Under the pieces are notes generated by a model, which searched no databases, had not been told where the DNA came from, and saw only the letters and a list, made by a program, of their open reading frames with translations. A stretch of DNA of 64,000 bases, from assembly GCF_020171285.1 (NCBI RefSeq), contig NZ_JAIUZI010000001.1, positions 62,001 through 126,000 of the forward strand, read 5' to 3'. Positions 41,153 through 49,433 of the stretch are shown here, one piece after another. Position numbers and translations under genes: made by a program. The stretch comes from Seohaeicola saemankumensis. GTDB lineage: Bacteria > Pseudomonadota > Alphaproteobacteria > Rhodobacterales > Rhodobacteraceae. How positions within the stretch are numbered: position 1 is the stretch's first letter; the number at the start of each line of letters is the position of its first letter.

Positions 41153-42109
41153 ATGGGAAACATGGACGAGATCGGGCGCAGAAAGCGGTTTCACCGGATG
41201 CCAACGGGGGCGCGTGTTCAGATCACCGAACGGATCCTTGCGGTCCTTGAGGCTCTGCATTGGTATGGGAACCTGCCGACCAACTACCTCTATGAATTCA
41301 CCAGGGATCTGCCGAAGTCCCGGGACCGCGTCGGCTTCGTGAAACTGCTGGCAAAGCTCTTTCACGAAAACGCCTATGTCATCGACGGTGAGTACATCAC
41401 GTTGCCCAACGGCGCCGGTCTCCTGGATCGGCCGGCCCGGCAGAAGAAGGCTGCCGAAAACCCGCTCGGCGTGGAAATGATCCACGCGCTCTCGGAGCAG
41501 GGGTGCGAATTGCTCAGGTCTCTTGGTCGAATTGTCCCGAATGCATTTTCCCCGTCCGGGCCGTTCGAGCACAGGCTGTTCGGATCCTGCGCCATGGCGT
41601 CGATCGACCTCGGGACCCGCGTGGATCCGGACCTCGAGTTCATTCCGCAGCACAGGATCATTGACACGTCGCAGCCGAGCTACGTTGTCGCCGGGCAGCG
41701 GGTAAAGAATGACGGGATCTGCGCGATCCGCCGCACATCGACAGGGCGGACGTTCTATCTGTTCCATGAATATGACCGGGATACCGAACGCACCCATATG
41801 AGCAGGTCAAAAGCCAAAAGCTGGGAACGGACCGTGCTTCAGGCCCGAGCGTTCCTGGCGGGCGGTCAGTTTCGGCGCTATGTCGGCGCGCAAGACGGCG
41901 ATGTCGGGCTTCTACTCAACCTGACGGTCGGTCACCGCCATTTGTCGGAAATGCTGAAGGTGATCGAAAAGCACTTCCCGAGCGGCTGCCCTTTCATCCT
42001 GTCTCAGAGCTACCCGCACTTCGGAGCGGCATTGAGCACCCCGCCGGTTTTGCCGTTGTTGACGGAGCCGTGGGTCCGTGCCGGCCGGAGTGATTATCGA
42101 TTTTTGTGA
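41153..42109 (+). CDS. Replic_Relax-like (replication-relaxation) protein
   Basis: A 318-residue protein. The N-terminal winged-helix segment ITERILAVLEALHWYGNLPT with YLYEFTRDLPKSRDRVGFVK resembles the replication-relaxation family (PF13814-like) found next to TraG/VirD4-type ATPases on mobile elements. The C-terminal half carries GRTFYLFHEYDRDTERT, a PD-(D/E)xK-like or nuclease-like strand pattern, but no certain catalytic set can be read. It follows the ATPase gene by 104 bp on the same strand. A role in element mobilisation or plasmid replication control is inferred. Confidence 0.6.
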   Translation: MGNMDEIGRRKRFHRMPTGARVQITERILAVLEALHWYGNLPTNYLYEFTRDLPKSRDRVGFVKLLAKLFHENAYVIDGEYITLPNGAGLLDRPARQKKAAENPLGVEMIHALSEQGCELLRSLGRIVPNAFSPSGPFEHRLFGSCAMASIDLGTRVDPDLEFIPQHRIIDTSQPSYVVAGQRVKNDGICAIRRTSTGRTFYLFHEYDRDTERTHMSRSKAKSWERTVLQARAFLAGGQFRRYVGAQDGDVGLLLNLTVGHRHLSEMLKVIEKHFPSGCPFILSQSYPHFGAALSTPPVLPLLTEPWVRAGRSDYRFL

Positions 42110-42307
42110 CCGGCGACAGCCTGCTCAGTGGCACCAATAAAATCTCAAACTACTAAATTCGTGGTACAATTGAACCGGCAGTTCTTTTCTTCGAAAATCC
42201 TCGGTCATTGCGCCGCGCTGACGGTGCAATCGAGCTGTCCTCGCGGTCAGCGCGACCGGGTTGAATTGCCTCTTCAATCCACCTCTCAACTCGAAAGGAG
42301 TCATCTC

Positions 42308-42595
42308 ATGACCCTCTGCCTGCACACAGGCGGGGAGGAGATTGCGCTGGCAGATCTGCGCGATCTCGACACCCCTGCCGCAACGGCGTCTCACGTGCCG
42401 ATCCCCCATATCGACGTCGTCGACATGGTCAGATACGCACTGGGGTTCCACGGCCACGATATCGTCGAGGAAGCCCATGCGATCACGCCGGGTGGCGATC
42501 GCTACTTTGGCCTTCTGTCGCTCAGGTCAAGAGCACGGACCGCCGGGCGCGCTTCGTGGGCGAGGCGGCCTACACGGAAGCGGGCGGTCGTCTGA
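42308..42595 (+). pseudogene. N-terminal fragment of a DUF932 (phage/plasmid-like) protein
   Basis: The first ~72 codons match the start of DUF932 proteins common on roseobacter plasmids: MTLCLHTGGEEIALADLRDL, THVPIPHIDVVDMV-like SHVPIPHIDVVDMVRYALGF, and HAITPGGDRYFGLLSL. After LSLRS (about 42525) the homology stops and the frame runs out in an unrelated sequence at 42595. AAAGGAGTCATCTC is a strong ribosome binding site. At the same point a ParB C-terminal frame begins in another phase, so a deletion or recombination has joined two genes. Confidence 0.75.
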
Positions 42596-43728
42596 CCCGG
42601 GACCTCTTTGCCGAGGAAACGCTCTTCGATGACGAGCCGATCCTCGCGGCTGTCTTTGCCGAAGCCTTGGATGAGGCCGCACAGGCGGTCAAAGCCGAAC
42701 AGGGCTGGAAATGGGTTGAGGCCTGCGCCGAGCCCTATCTCGGCTGGTACCAGATCGAGGAAGGGAAATTGGCACGGGTCTATCCCGAGCCGGGTGTGCT
42801 CGACGAGGACCAGCAGCAGCGCTACGACGATCTGGCCGACCTGGCCGAGGGTGACACGCTGGACACAGAAGGGATGGCGGAACTGGCCGACCTGCAATCC
42901 ATCCTCGATGGCACATACAGCGAGGTCCAGAAGGCGCTCTCCGGCGCGATGGTCTATGTCGACCACGATGGCGACCTGAGCGTCTGCGGCGGTCTCATCG
43001 CCAAGGAAGATCGCGCGGCGGCGGAAGCGGCAGGTATCCTGCAACCCTCGCAACATGGCAAATCCGACATCGCCAAGCCCGCCATCTCGGCCAAGCTGCA
43101 GGACGATCTGAACCGGATCGCAACCGGGGCGCGGCAGAGCGCCGTGCTGGATCACCCCGACCTGTTGCTGGACCTGCTGGCCTTCCAGTTGACCGGCCGC
43201 ATGGGCTTTCGCGGGGCCTTCGGGATCAGGACCGAGGACGTGCCGAACATGCCGGAACAGGCCGAGGGCTATGACCCCGATCCGCGACTGACGGAACCTG
43301 CTGCCGACCCGAAAGACCCGTGGAATGTCGATCTGGTGCGCGCTTTCCGGGCCTTCCGTAAGGCGGGCCGGGACAAGGTCCGAGCGGACCTGACCGGGCG
43401 GCTGGCCGCACTGCTTGACGTTGGGGACGACAAGCTCGGCGCGCTGATCGACAAGGAGGCCAAGACCGGCATTCGTGCGGTCTGGACCCCGACCGGCAGC
43501 AACTTCTTCAAGCGTGTCAGCGGCGGCTACCTCGACGACCTGCATCGCGATCTGCTGGGTCTCAAGCCGGAGCATCCAACCGTGACCACCTTCGCCAAGC
43601 TCAAGAAAGGCGAAAAGGCCGAGCGGCTCGAGAAGCTCTTCGGAGATGCCGAGTTCCGCAAAGCGCACAGCCTCACCGAGGCGCAGGTCAAGCGGATCGA
43701 TGCCTGGCTGCCCGACGAGATGGGCTGA
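42526..43728 (+). pseudogene. C-terminal part of a ParB/RepB-family plasmid partition protein
   Basis: From VKSTDRRARFVGEAAY the frame reads as the long C-terminal region of plasmid-type ParB proteins: LTRDLFAEETLFDDEPILA, EQGWKWVEACAEPY, and late blocks such as VDLVRAFRAFRKAGRDKVRA. The N-terminal ParB nuclease/CTPase and helix-turn-helix domains, normally ~250 or more residues, are missing; the DUF932 fragment lies there instead. An ATG at 42556 could still start a 390-residue product. The relic suggests that part of the island came from a plasmid. Confidence 0.75.
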
Positions 43729-43759
43729 GCCGGTCACTTCCGAAACCAGAAACAAGAAA

Positions 43760-43782
43760 GCCGCGTCCGTTCCGGGCGCGGC
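43760..43782. terminator. Bidirectional terminator between the parB relic and the minus-strand gene pair
   Basis: GCCGCGTCCG, loop TTC and CGGGCGCGGC form a 10-bp stem with one G-T wobble. It is flanked by AAGAAA on the left (CTTTCTTG on the minus strand) and ATTTGTCATT on the right. It lies between two convergent genes. Confidence 0.75.
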
Positions 43783-43787
43783 ATTTG

Positions 43788-44252
43788 TCATTGCTCATCC
43801 AGAACCGCGAGCGCCAGCGCCATCGCTTCGAAATAGATGATCCGGCGCGGCTCCGTCTCCCAGATGCGCGGTTTCTTCGGCAGCTTCTGTTTCAGCGCCG
43901 GGTAGCGCCGGGCGATCACCGCCGCTTCCTCGTAGATGTTGCGGTACGCGTAGCGGCGCGTCACCAGCAGGTCGAGCACATCCGTGTCAGAGATCACCCG
44001 CGCCATCGCCGTCAGGATCAGCACGTTGCGTGCGCTCTTGCGGCCGGCGGAATCCGGGTTCTGGCAGATCACCACGTCCGGCTCGTAGATCGCCATCCAT
44101 GTCCTGAGCACGCTCACTCCATCCCCCGGTGAGCGTGCCGCCTTGTGCGAGACCCGCCAGTCTTTCAGCGTCTTCCCCTGTAGGTACATCATGCAGGCGA
44201 GGTCCCGCCGGACGGCGACGGCCAGCATCCGCTGGCGTCTAGAACCGCTCAC
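43788..44252 (-). CDS. Conserved hypothetical, possibly RNase H-fold (RuvC-like)
   Basis: A protein of up to 154 residues. The pattern YEPDVVICQNPDSAGRKSAR with NVLILTAMARVI recalls the second half of RuvC-like RNase H folds, and MLAVAVRRDLACMMY could be the first strand. The catalytic acid set is incomplete as read, so the assignment is tentative. Start choice: GTG at 44252 overlaps the upstream XRE gene by 14 bp; ATG at 44228 gives a shorter form starting MLAVAV. It is the second gene of a minus-strand pair and ends at the shared terminator. Confidence 0.6.
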   Translation of the reverse strand: MSGSRRQRMLAVAVRRDLACMMYLQGKTLKDWRVSHKAARSPGDGVSVLRTWMAIYEPDVVICQNPDSAGRKSARNVLILTAMARVISDTDVLDLLVTRRYAYRNIYEEAAVIARRYPALKQKLPKKPRIWETEPRRIIYFEAMALALAVLDEQ

Positions 44253-44592
44253 GATCGACCGCGATCTCGTCGGCCAGCCGTTCCGCCAGCGCCTCCAGCG
44301 TGGTGTTGCGGTTGAACGTGGCCGCGTGTGTCGCCTTGGGATGGGGCAGGCGCGCCAGTCGCTCCGACAGCGTCTCGCGCAGGCTCGGCATCAGCTCGGC
44401 GAAATAGCTCTCGAAGCTGCGCCCGAAGATCAGCGACAGCAAGCAGATCTCCGTCAGTGTCGGTGCCCGCTGGCCGTCCTCCAGCTGACGGATGATCTTG
44501 GTGCTGCCGCCCAGAAGGTGGCCGCAATCGGCCTGGGTGAGCCCCGCCTTGCGCCGGGCGGCGCGCAAGTCGAGGCTGAAGTCGTGGTGCAT
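44239..44592 (-). CDS. XRE-type helix-turn-helix protein
   Basis: A 117-residue DNA-binding protein. Residues ~8-62 form an HTH_3 domain: DLRAARRKAGLTQADCGHLL, then STKIIRQLEDGQRAPTLTEI. The C-terminal helix-rich part (LRETLSERLARLPHPKA) has no named family. The ATG at 44592 lacks a clear ribosome binding site, so translation may be leaderless or weak. It overlaps the next gene (RuvC-like hypothetical) by 14 bp, suggesting a two-gene unit, perhaps a regulator with a nuclease-fold partner. Confidence 0.75.
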   Translation of the reverse strand: MHHDFSLDLRAARRKAGLTQADCGHLLGGSTKIIRQLEDGQRAPTLTEICLLSLIFGRSFESYFAELMPSLRETLSERLARLPHPKATHAATFNRNTTLEALAERLADEIAVDRERF

Positions 44593-44669
44593 GAAAAGGT
44601 GGTCTTAAACTGTTAAACCATCCTCATTCTACACCCCGCCCAACCCCGCGGTACTGACCCTCATCGCCA

Positions 44670-44795
44670 GAATTTTGAAAACGGGTTTTGCCGGAAGCGC
44701 GCTCTGTCCCGGGAGGTGAGGCAGAGGCGAAACGGTGATCCGTTTCGCGTCGCCCCGGACAGAGCGCAGCGGAGGCAAAACCCGTTTTCAAATTC
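44670..44795. repeat. 126-bp nested palindrome (long hairpin element)
   Basis: The outer arms GAATTTTGAAAACGGG and CCCGTTTTCAAATTC pair with one bulge and continue through GTTTTGCC/GGCAAAAC. After a short mismatch, GCGCTCTGTCC (44699-44709) pairs with GGACAGAGCGC (44757-44767). The centre GCGAAACGG-TGAT-CCGTTTCGC (44727-44748) is itself a perfect 9-bp hairpin. The element lies alone in a 690-bp gene-free gap. It may be a MITE/REP-type mobile repeat, a transcriptional block or a structured RNA. Confidence 0.75.
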
Positions 44796-45285
44796 CTTAC
44801 AGGAGAAATTCTAGGCGATCCGACGCATCCCGCAAGGGACCCCGATCGGCAGATACTGCGCACTGTCACTGCGAGAAAGGCGGACACCGGCCATTCTCTG
44901 CAAGCGCGAGAAACCAAGCCGAAACGGCGGAAGCGGACTTTCAAATCGGGCTGGCAAGCCCAAAACTGAACCGGCCTTTCGCCGCGCTGGTGCCGAACTG
45001 GGAAGACGCGGACGAAGCACCATTTCGCTGCACCAACCCCAACGGCCGTTTTCTGCACATTGCGTTTGCAGCAAATAGCACCTCGGGCGGGTCCGGGCTT
45101 TCGCAGCAGGTGCATGCTGATTGGCGCAGATCGCCAACAGCCGGCATTCGGAGCGCGCCTCGAGCAATGAAATCGCTGCACCACCACATTTCGAGGTCTG
45201 AAAGCGCACTCGTTTCAGAGAGGTGCCGAAGCCAGACCGTTCAAACTGAGAAAGGCAAGGCGCAAGACAACCAGGGGCGCCTCAA
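44796..45285. other. Gene-free stretch, probably decayed repeat DNA
   Basis: About 490 bp with open but low-information frames on both strands. None has a ribosome binding site, domain signal or family-like composition. It adjoins the nested palindrome and may be part of the same non-coding element. Confidence 0.4.
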
Positions 45286-45888
45286 CTAACCTGGCTTCCA
45301 GCACACCCCGAGCACGGTCGCATCCGCCTCTCCGGTCGACACATATGCATGGCCCAGTCCGCTGTCGAAATAGACGCTGTCGCCCCTTTTCAGCGTAACC
45401 GTATCGCGGCCTTTGAAATGAACCGTGACTTCGCCATTGAGTACGTAAATAAACTCTTCGCCGGGATGAGAGATGAAATCCTCGAAAGCCGCGAAACTGT
45501 GCGCCTTTATGTGCCCCAGCATTGGAACCATGTGCTTGCCGGTCACGTCCGAAGCCAGCATGTCATAGTCATAGGTTGCCGAGCGGTGCACAGGCGCGTC
45601 GCCTTCGCGCGTCACGGAAACCGTCCCATGAGCAAAACCTTCGGCTTCGGCGTCGAACAGCTCGCCCACGTCGAGACCCAGCCCCTGCGCCAGCCGCATG
45701 AACCGGTCATAAGTCAGCGAAATCTCGCCCCGCTCCATCTTGGATATGGTCGAGATAGCAAGGCCAGTGCGCTCGGCCACTTCCTTCAAGGTCCACTTGC
45801 GCGCCTTCCTGATCTCGCGCACACGGGCGCCAAGATCGGTCTCGGTTGCAGTCGCACTAGGTTCGAGACTTTTCAGGATCGTTTGCAT
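45286..45888 (-). CDS. XRE-family regulator with C-terminal cupin domain
   Basis: A 200-residue regulator. The N-terminal helix-turn-helix is in VREIRKARKWTLKEVAERTG, then LAISTISKMERGEISLTYDR. The C-terminal cupin (~120-200) includes HPGEEFIYVLNGEVTVHF and DSVYFDSGLGHAY and is the likely effector-binding barrel, as in PuuR-like regulators of amine and amino-acid catabolism. The ATG at 45888 follows AGGAAAAT. It is divergent from the flavoprotein/TRAP/MlrC operon, with direct-repeat operators between them, so local control of that operon is the likely job. Confidence 0.9.
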   Translation of the reverse strand: MQTILKSLEPSATATETDLGARVREIRKARKWTLKEVAERTGLAISTISKMERGEISLTYDRFMRLAQGLGLDVGELFDAEAEGFAHGTVSVTREGDAPVHRSATYDYDMLASDVTGKHMVPMLGHIKAHSFAAFEDFISHPGEEFIYVLNGEVTVHFKGRDTVTLKRGDSVYFDSGLGHAYVSTGEADATVLGVCWKPG

Positions 45889-45898
45889 GGATTTTCCT

Positions 45899-45930
45899 AT
45901 CGGAAAAAATTCTTTTTTCTTATCGGAAAA
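45899..45930. promoter_or_regulatory. Direct-repeat operator candidates TATCGGAAAA (22-bp period)
   Basis: TATCGGAAAA occurs at 45899-45908 and again at 45921-45930 in the AT-rich divergent promoter between the XRE-cupin gene and the flavoprotein gene. The 22-bp period is two helical turns, so two regulator dimers would sit on one face. The left copy is 11 bp from the XRE-cupin start, fitting autorepression. Confidence 0.65.
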
Positions 45931-45969
45931 TACTGTAACCCGTATTCGTCGAAAACAAAAACGATTCTG

Positions 45970-47127
45970 ATGCAGGGACCGAAATTGCCGGATAAGCAAC
46001 AGGACTATGACATCGCCGTTGTAGGTGCTGGCATTGCCGGCGCCTCGGTCGCAGCAGAACTTGCGGCGTCGGTGCGTGTTGTACTGATCGAACAGGAAAG
46101 CCAGCCGGGATATCACACCACGGGCAGGTCAGCTGCGGTCTATTCACCGATCTACGGGCCGCAACCGATCAGGGCGTTAACGCGCGCTTCGCTCGGGTTT
46201 TTCGAACACCCTCCTGAAGGGTTCGCGGATCATCCGCTGTTGTCTCCGATTAACGCGGCCTTTGTCGCCCGCGCGGATCAGACGGCGTCGCTGGATGCGA
46301 TGGAGAAAGACCTTGCCGACGCGTCGACGGTTAAGCGCCTCGACGGGGCGGAACTGACCGAGCGTCTGCCATTGCTGCGGGTTGGATATGCCGCCGGAGC
46401 GATGTGGGACAATGGCACGTCCGAGATCGACGTGGCGGCACTGCACCAGGGGTATCTGCGCCGGTTCAAGGCCAGTGGTGGCACCGTTCTGACGAATGCG
46501 CCGGTGACCGGGCTGACACCAACCGCGGATGGCTGGCAGATCGCCACAAAGAAGGGCGAACTGACCGCGGGCATCGTGGTCAACGCGGCCGGTGCCTGGG
46601 CTGATGAGGTGGGAAAGATGGCCGGAGCCGAGCGCATCGGGCTGGTGCCAAAGCGCCGCACGGCCCTGATGATCGACCCGCCAGAGGGCGCCGATCTGGA
46701 GAACCTGCCGCTGGTCGTCGATGTCGACGAGCAGTTCTATCTCAAGCCGGATGCCGGCAAGCTGTTGATTTCCCCCGCCAACGAAGACCCTGAACCGCCG
46801 TGCGATGTACAGCCCGACGAAATGGATATCGCAATCTGCGTTGACCGGATTGAACGTGCCTTCCAAGTTTCGGTGCGTCGCATCGAAAACCCCTGGGCGG
46901 GCCTGCGCAGCTTCGTGGCGGACAAATGCCCTGTTGCCGGGTTTTCCGGGCAAGTTGAGGGCTTCTACTGGCTGGCGGGACAGGGCGGATACGGTATTCA
47001 GTCCGCCCCCGGCCTCGCGCAATTCGCAGCCGCCGAAGTCATGGGTCAGCCCGTCCCGGCGCATATCCTGGCCGAAAGGCTGGACCCGGCGACCATCCGG
47101 CCTGGACGAAAAGGCATCGGCTCATGA
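45970..47127 (+). CDS. FAD-dependent D-amino-acid-oxidase-like (DAO) dehydrogenase
   Basis: A 385-residue flavoprotein. The FAD-binding motif is DIAVVGAGIAGASVAAEL followed by IEQESQPGYHTTGRSAA. The DAO fold continues with VVNAAGAWADEV mid-chain and ends with YWLAGQGGYGIQSAPGLAQF. Such enzymes oxidise secondary or primary amines of amino acids to imines (glycine oxidase, D-amino-acid dehydrogenase and sarcosine oxidase relatives). The ATG at 45970 is close to the XRE operators. Its stop overlaps dctM (ATGA), so it is co-translated with the importer. RidA four genes later would hydrolyse the imine product. Confidence 0.9.
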   Translation: MQGPKLPDKQQDYDIAVVGAGIAGASVAAELAASVRVVLIEQESQPGYHTTGRSAAVYSPIYGPQPIRALTRASLGFFEHPPEGFADHPLLSPINAAFVARADQTASLDAMEKDLADASTVKRLDGAELTERLPLLRVGYAAGAMWDNGTSEIDVAALHQGYLRRFKASGGTVLTNAPVTGLTPTADGWQIATKKGELTAGIVVNAAGAWADEVGKMAGAERIGLVPKRRTALMIDPPEGADLENLPLVVDVDEQFYLKPDAGKLLISPANEDPEPPCDVQPDEMDIAICVDRIERAFQVSVRRIENPWAGLRSFVADKCPVAGFSGQVEGFYWLAGQGGYGIQSAPGLAQFAAAEVMGQPVPAHILAERLDPATIRPGRKGIGS

Positions 47128-48407
47128 TGTTGCTTGTTCCTGTTATTCTCGTTGTGCTTCTCGCCTCGGGGCTGGGGCTAGCCTATGTGGTCGGCGGGAC
47201 GGCGGTCATGTCGTTCATATTCACTGACAACGCGCGTTATCTTGCCATTCTCCCGCAGAAGGTCTTTTCGCAGATCAGCGTCTTCGCGCTTTTGTCGATG
47301 CCTTTGTTCATCCTGGCCGGAGAACTGATGAACCGCGGCGGCGTGACCAAGGCGCTGATCGACGTGTCGATGGCCATCGTCGGGCGTATTCGCGGCGGGC
47401 TGGGCCATGTGAATATCATGACATCGGTGTTCTTTGCGGGCATCAGCGGATCGGCCATTGCCGATGCGGCCTCGCTGTCGAACACGCTGGTGCCCGCGAT
47501 GGAGCAGCGGGGCTATTCCAAGCTCTATGCCGGGGCAATCACGGCGGCGTCTTCGATCATCGGGCCGATCGTGCCACCCTCGATCATCCTGATCTTTTAC
47601 GGCGCGATCATGCAGACATCTGTCGCGGCGCTGTTCGTCGCAGGCATCCTGCCGGGACTCATGCTTGCGGGGGCGCTGTTCTTGATGAACGCGTTTTACG
47701 CCATCCGTGACGATCACCCGCGCATAGAAAAAGGCGAGGCACCGCCGGTCTTGCCCGCTATTGCGCGCGCATTGCCTGCACTCTTGTTGCCCGTGATCAT
47801 CGTGGGTGGCATCGTGTTGGGCTGGATGACCCCGACCGAGGCCGCTGCCGTCGCCGTCGTCGTTGCAGCCCTCGCCGCTTTTTTCTACGAGGGTCTGAAA
47901 CGCGACGACGTGCTGGAAAGCCTCCGCCGCACCGCGATGCTGACCGGCTCGATCTTCATCGTGCTTAGTGCCGTCGCCGCGTTCGGCCATCTGGCCTCGC
48001 TTGAAAAGGTGCCACAGGCAATCTCGGCGCTGATCACGGATTTGGGGCTTGGTCCGGTCGGATTCATGCTGGCGATGAACCTGTTGTTCATTCTGGCGGG
48101 CATGTTTCTGGATATCCCGATGGCGCTGGCCTTGCTGGTACCCCTGATCGCTCCGGTGGCACTGGCCAACGGTGCCGACCCCGTCCATCTGGGCATCGTG
48201 ATCTGTTTCAACCTGACGATCGGCCTTGTGTCGCCGCCGATGGGCGGGTGCCTTCTGATCGTCTCGACCGTCACCGGGCTGAACTATTGGAAGCTGGCCC
48301 GCGCCGTCATCCCCTTCGTCATCGTCGAAATCCTTGTGCTTGGGGTTCTGGTCTTCGTTCCCGAGATCAGCCTCTTCCTGCCCCGGGCATTTGGCTTGTG
48401 GAACTGA
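47124..48407 (+). CDS. dctM: TRAP transporter large permease subunit DctM
   Basis: A 427-residue polytopic membrane protein with DctM signatures: LSMPLFILAGELMNRGG, the loop FFAGISGSAIADAASLSNTL, AASSIIGPIVPPSIILIFYG, and the second-half LFILAGMFLDIPMALALLVP with GLVSPPMGGCLLI. Gene order here is M-P-Q, unlike the P-Q-M order of the 26-29 kb system. The start overlaps the flavoprotein stop by 4 bp (two adjacent ATG codons). It imports the substrate of this cluster using an ion gradient. Confidence 0.94.
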   Translation: MMLLVPVILVVLLASGLGLAYVVGGTAVMSFIFTDNARYLAILPQKVFSQISVFALLSMPLFILAGELMNRGGVTKALIDVSMAIVGRIRGGLGHVNIMTSVFFAGISGSAIADAASLSNTLVPAMEQRGYSKLYAGAITAASSIIGPIVPPSIILIFYGAIMQTSVAALFVAGILPGLMLAGALFLMNAFYAIRDDHPRIEKGEAPPVLPAIARALPALLLPVIIVGGIVLGWMTPTEAAAVAVVVAALAAFFYEGLKRDDVLESLRRTAMLTGSIFIVLSAVAAFGHLASLEKVPQAISALITDLGLGPVGFMLAMNLLFILAGMFLDIPMALALLVPLIAPVALANGADPVHLGIVICFNLTIGLVSPPMGGCLLIVSTVTGLNYWKLARAVIPFVIVEILVLGVLVFVPEISLFLPRAFGLWN

Positions 48408-48454
48408 ACTTGAACACCCCAAAAAAACTTGGGGCCAACTGAGGAGGACTAAAA

Positions 48455-49429
48455 ATGTCATTCATGAAACTTATGGGCGCTGCGAGCGTTTCGCTGGCTT
48501 TCGCTTTCGCCGCACCGGCCACGGCCGAGGTCAAGATCGCGCTCGACTCGGCGAAAGACCTTGAGAACTCTGGCACATACGTCTGGGCGCACGCCTTTTC
48601 GGAATATCTGAACGCCAATGGCATGGAAGCCGTGGAATACGAGCGCGGCGCCCTCGGCGCCGAAGCAGAAAAGATGGACCAGGTGCAGCAGGGGCTGCTG
48701 GAAGTGTCAATGTCTGACACCAAAGGCGTTGGCGCGCTCGATGGGCACATCATTCCGTTGACGCTGCCCTATCTTTTCCCTGATTTTGCATCCGTGGATC
48801 GCGGACTTGAAAACGGGATGCTGGACAAGATCAACGCAGGTACCACGCCCCAGGGCGTCCGCGTGATCGCCGTAGCGGCGCTCGGTTCGGCTGCAGGTAT
48901 CTTCAATACGAAAAAGCCCATCAATTCGGCCGCCGACATGGCCGACTTGCGGATGCGCGCGCTGGATGAAAACCAGATCGGGGTCTACAAGCTTTGGGGC
49001 ACCAACGGCACGATCGTGGCCTGGGACGAAGTGCCCAACGCGCTTCAGACAGGAATTGCGGACGGCTACCTCAATCCGCCGATGGTTCCGCTGATGTTCG
49101 GTCACACCGGCTTTATCAAGTACTTCACCGACGCAAAGGTTGGCCTCGGCACCCGCACGGTTATCGTCTCGGAAGACTGGTATCAGGGTCTGTCGGCGGA
49201 CGAGCAGAAGATCGTGATGGACGCGGCGGCGGCGGCCACAAAGGCCAACCGCGAATGGCTTGCCACTCGCTCGGCCGAGCTGGACAAGCTGCGTGAGGCG
49301 GGCATCGAAGTGACCACGCTGACGCCAGAGGCATGGAACGAGTTCAGAGCGCTCAGCGAGCCGCTGCACAACATGGTGCCGCTGCCGGAAGGCGCTCTTG
49401 ACGCCTGGAAAACCGCGAGCGGGATGTGA
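48455..49429 (+). CDS. dctP: TRAP transporter substrate-binding protein DctP
   Basis: A 324-residue periplasmic receptor with a Sec signal peptide (GAASVSLAFAFAAPATAEV, cleavage after ATA). The mature protein shows DctP features: VKIALDSAKDLENSGTY at the start, ADMADLRMRALDENQIGVYK (conserved Arg ligand-contact region) and NALQTGIADGYLNPP. GGAGGACTAAAA precedes the ATG, 47 bp after dctM. It is a different subtype from the receptor at 26.0 kb and so presumably binds another ligand. Confidence 0.94.
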   Translation: MSFMKLMGAASVSLAFAFAAPATAEVKIALDSAKDLENSGTYVWAHAFSEYLNANGMEAVEYERGALGAEAEKMDQVQQGLLEVSMSDTKGVGALDGHIIPLTLPYLFPDFASVDRGLENGMLDKINAGTTPQGVRVIAVAALGSAAGIFNTKKPINSAADMADLRMRALDENQIGVYKLWGTNGTIVAWDEVPNALQTGIADGYLNPPMVPLMFGHTGFIKYFTDAKVGLGTRTVIVSEDWYQGLSADEQKIVMDAAAAATKANREWLATRSAELDKLREAGIEVTTLTPEAWNEFRALSEPLHNMVPLPEGALDAWKTASGM

Positions 49430-49433
49430 TCTG

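Noticed and set aside
44735..45289. A 184-codon plus-strand frame and minus-strand counterparts
   Set aside because: They overlap the nested palindrome, lack a ribosome binding site and show low-information composition on both strands.
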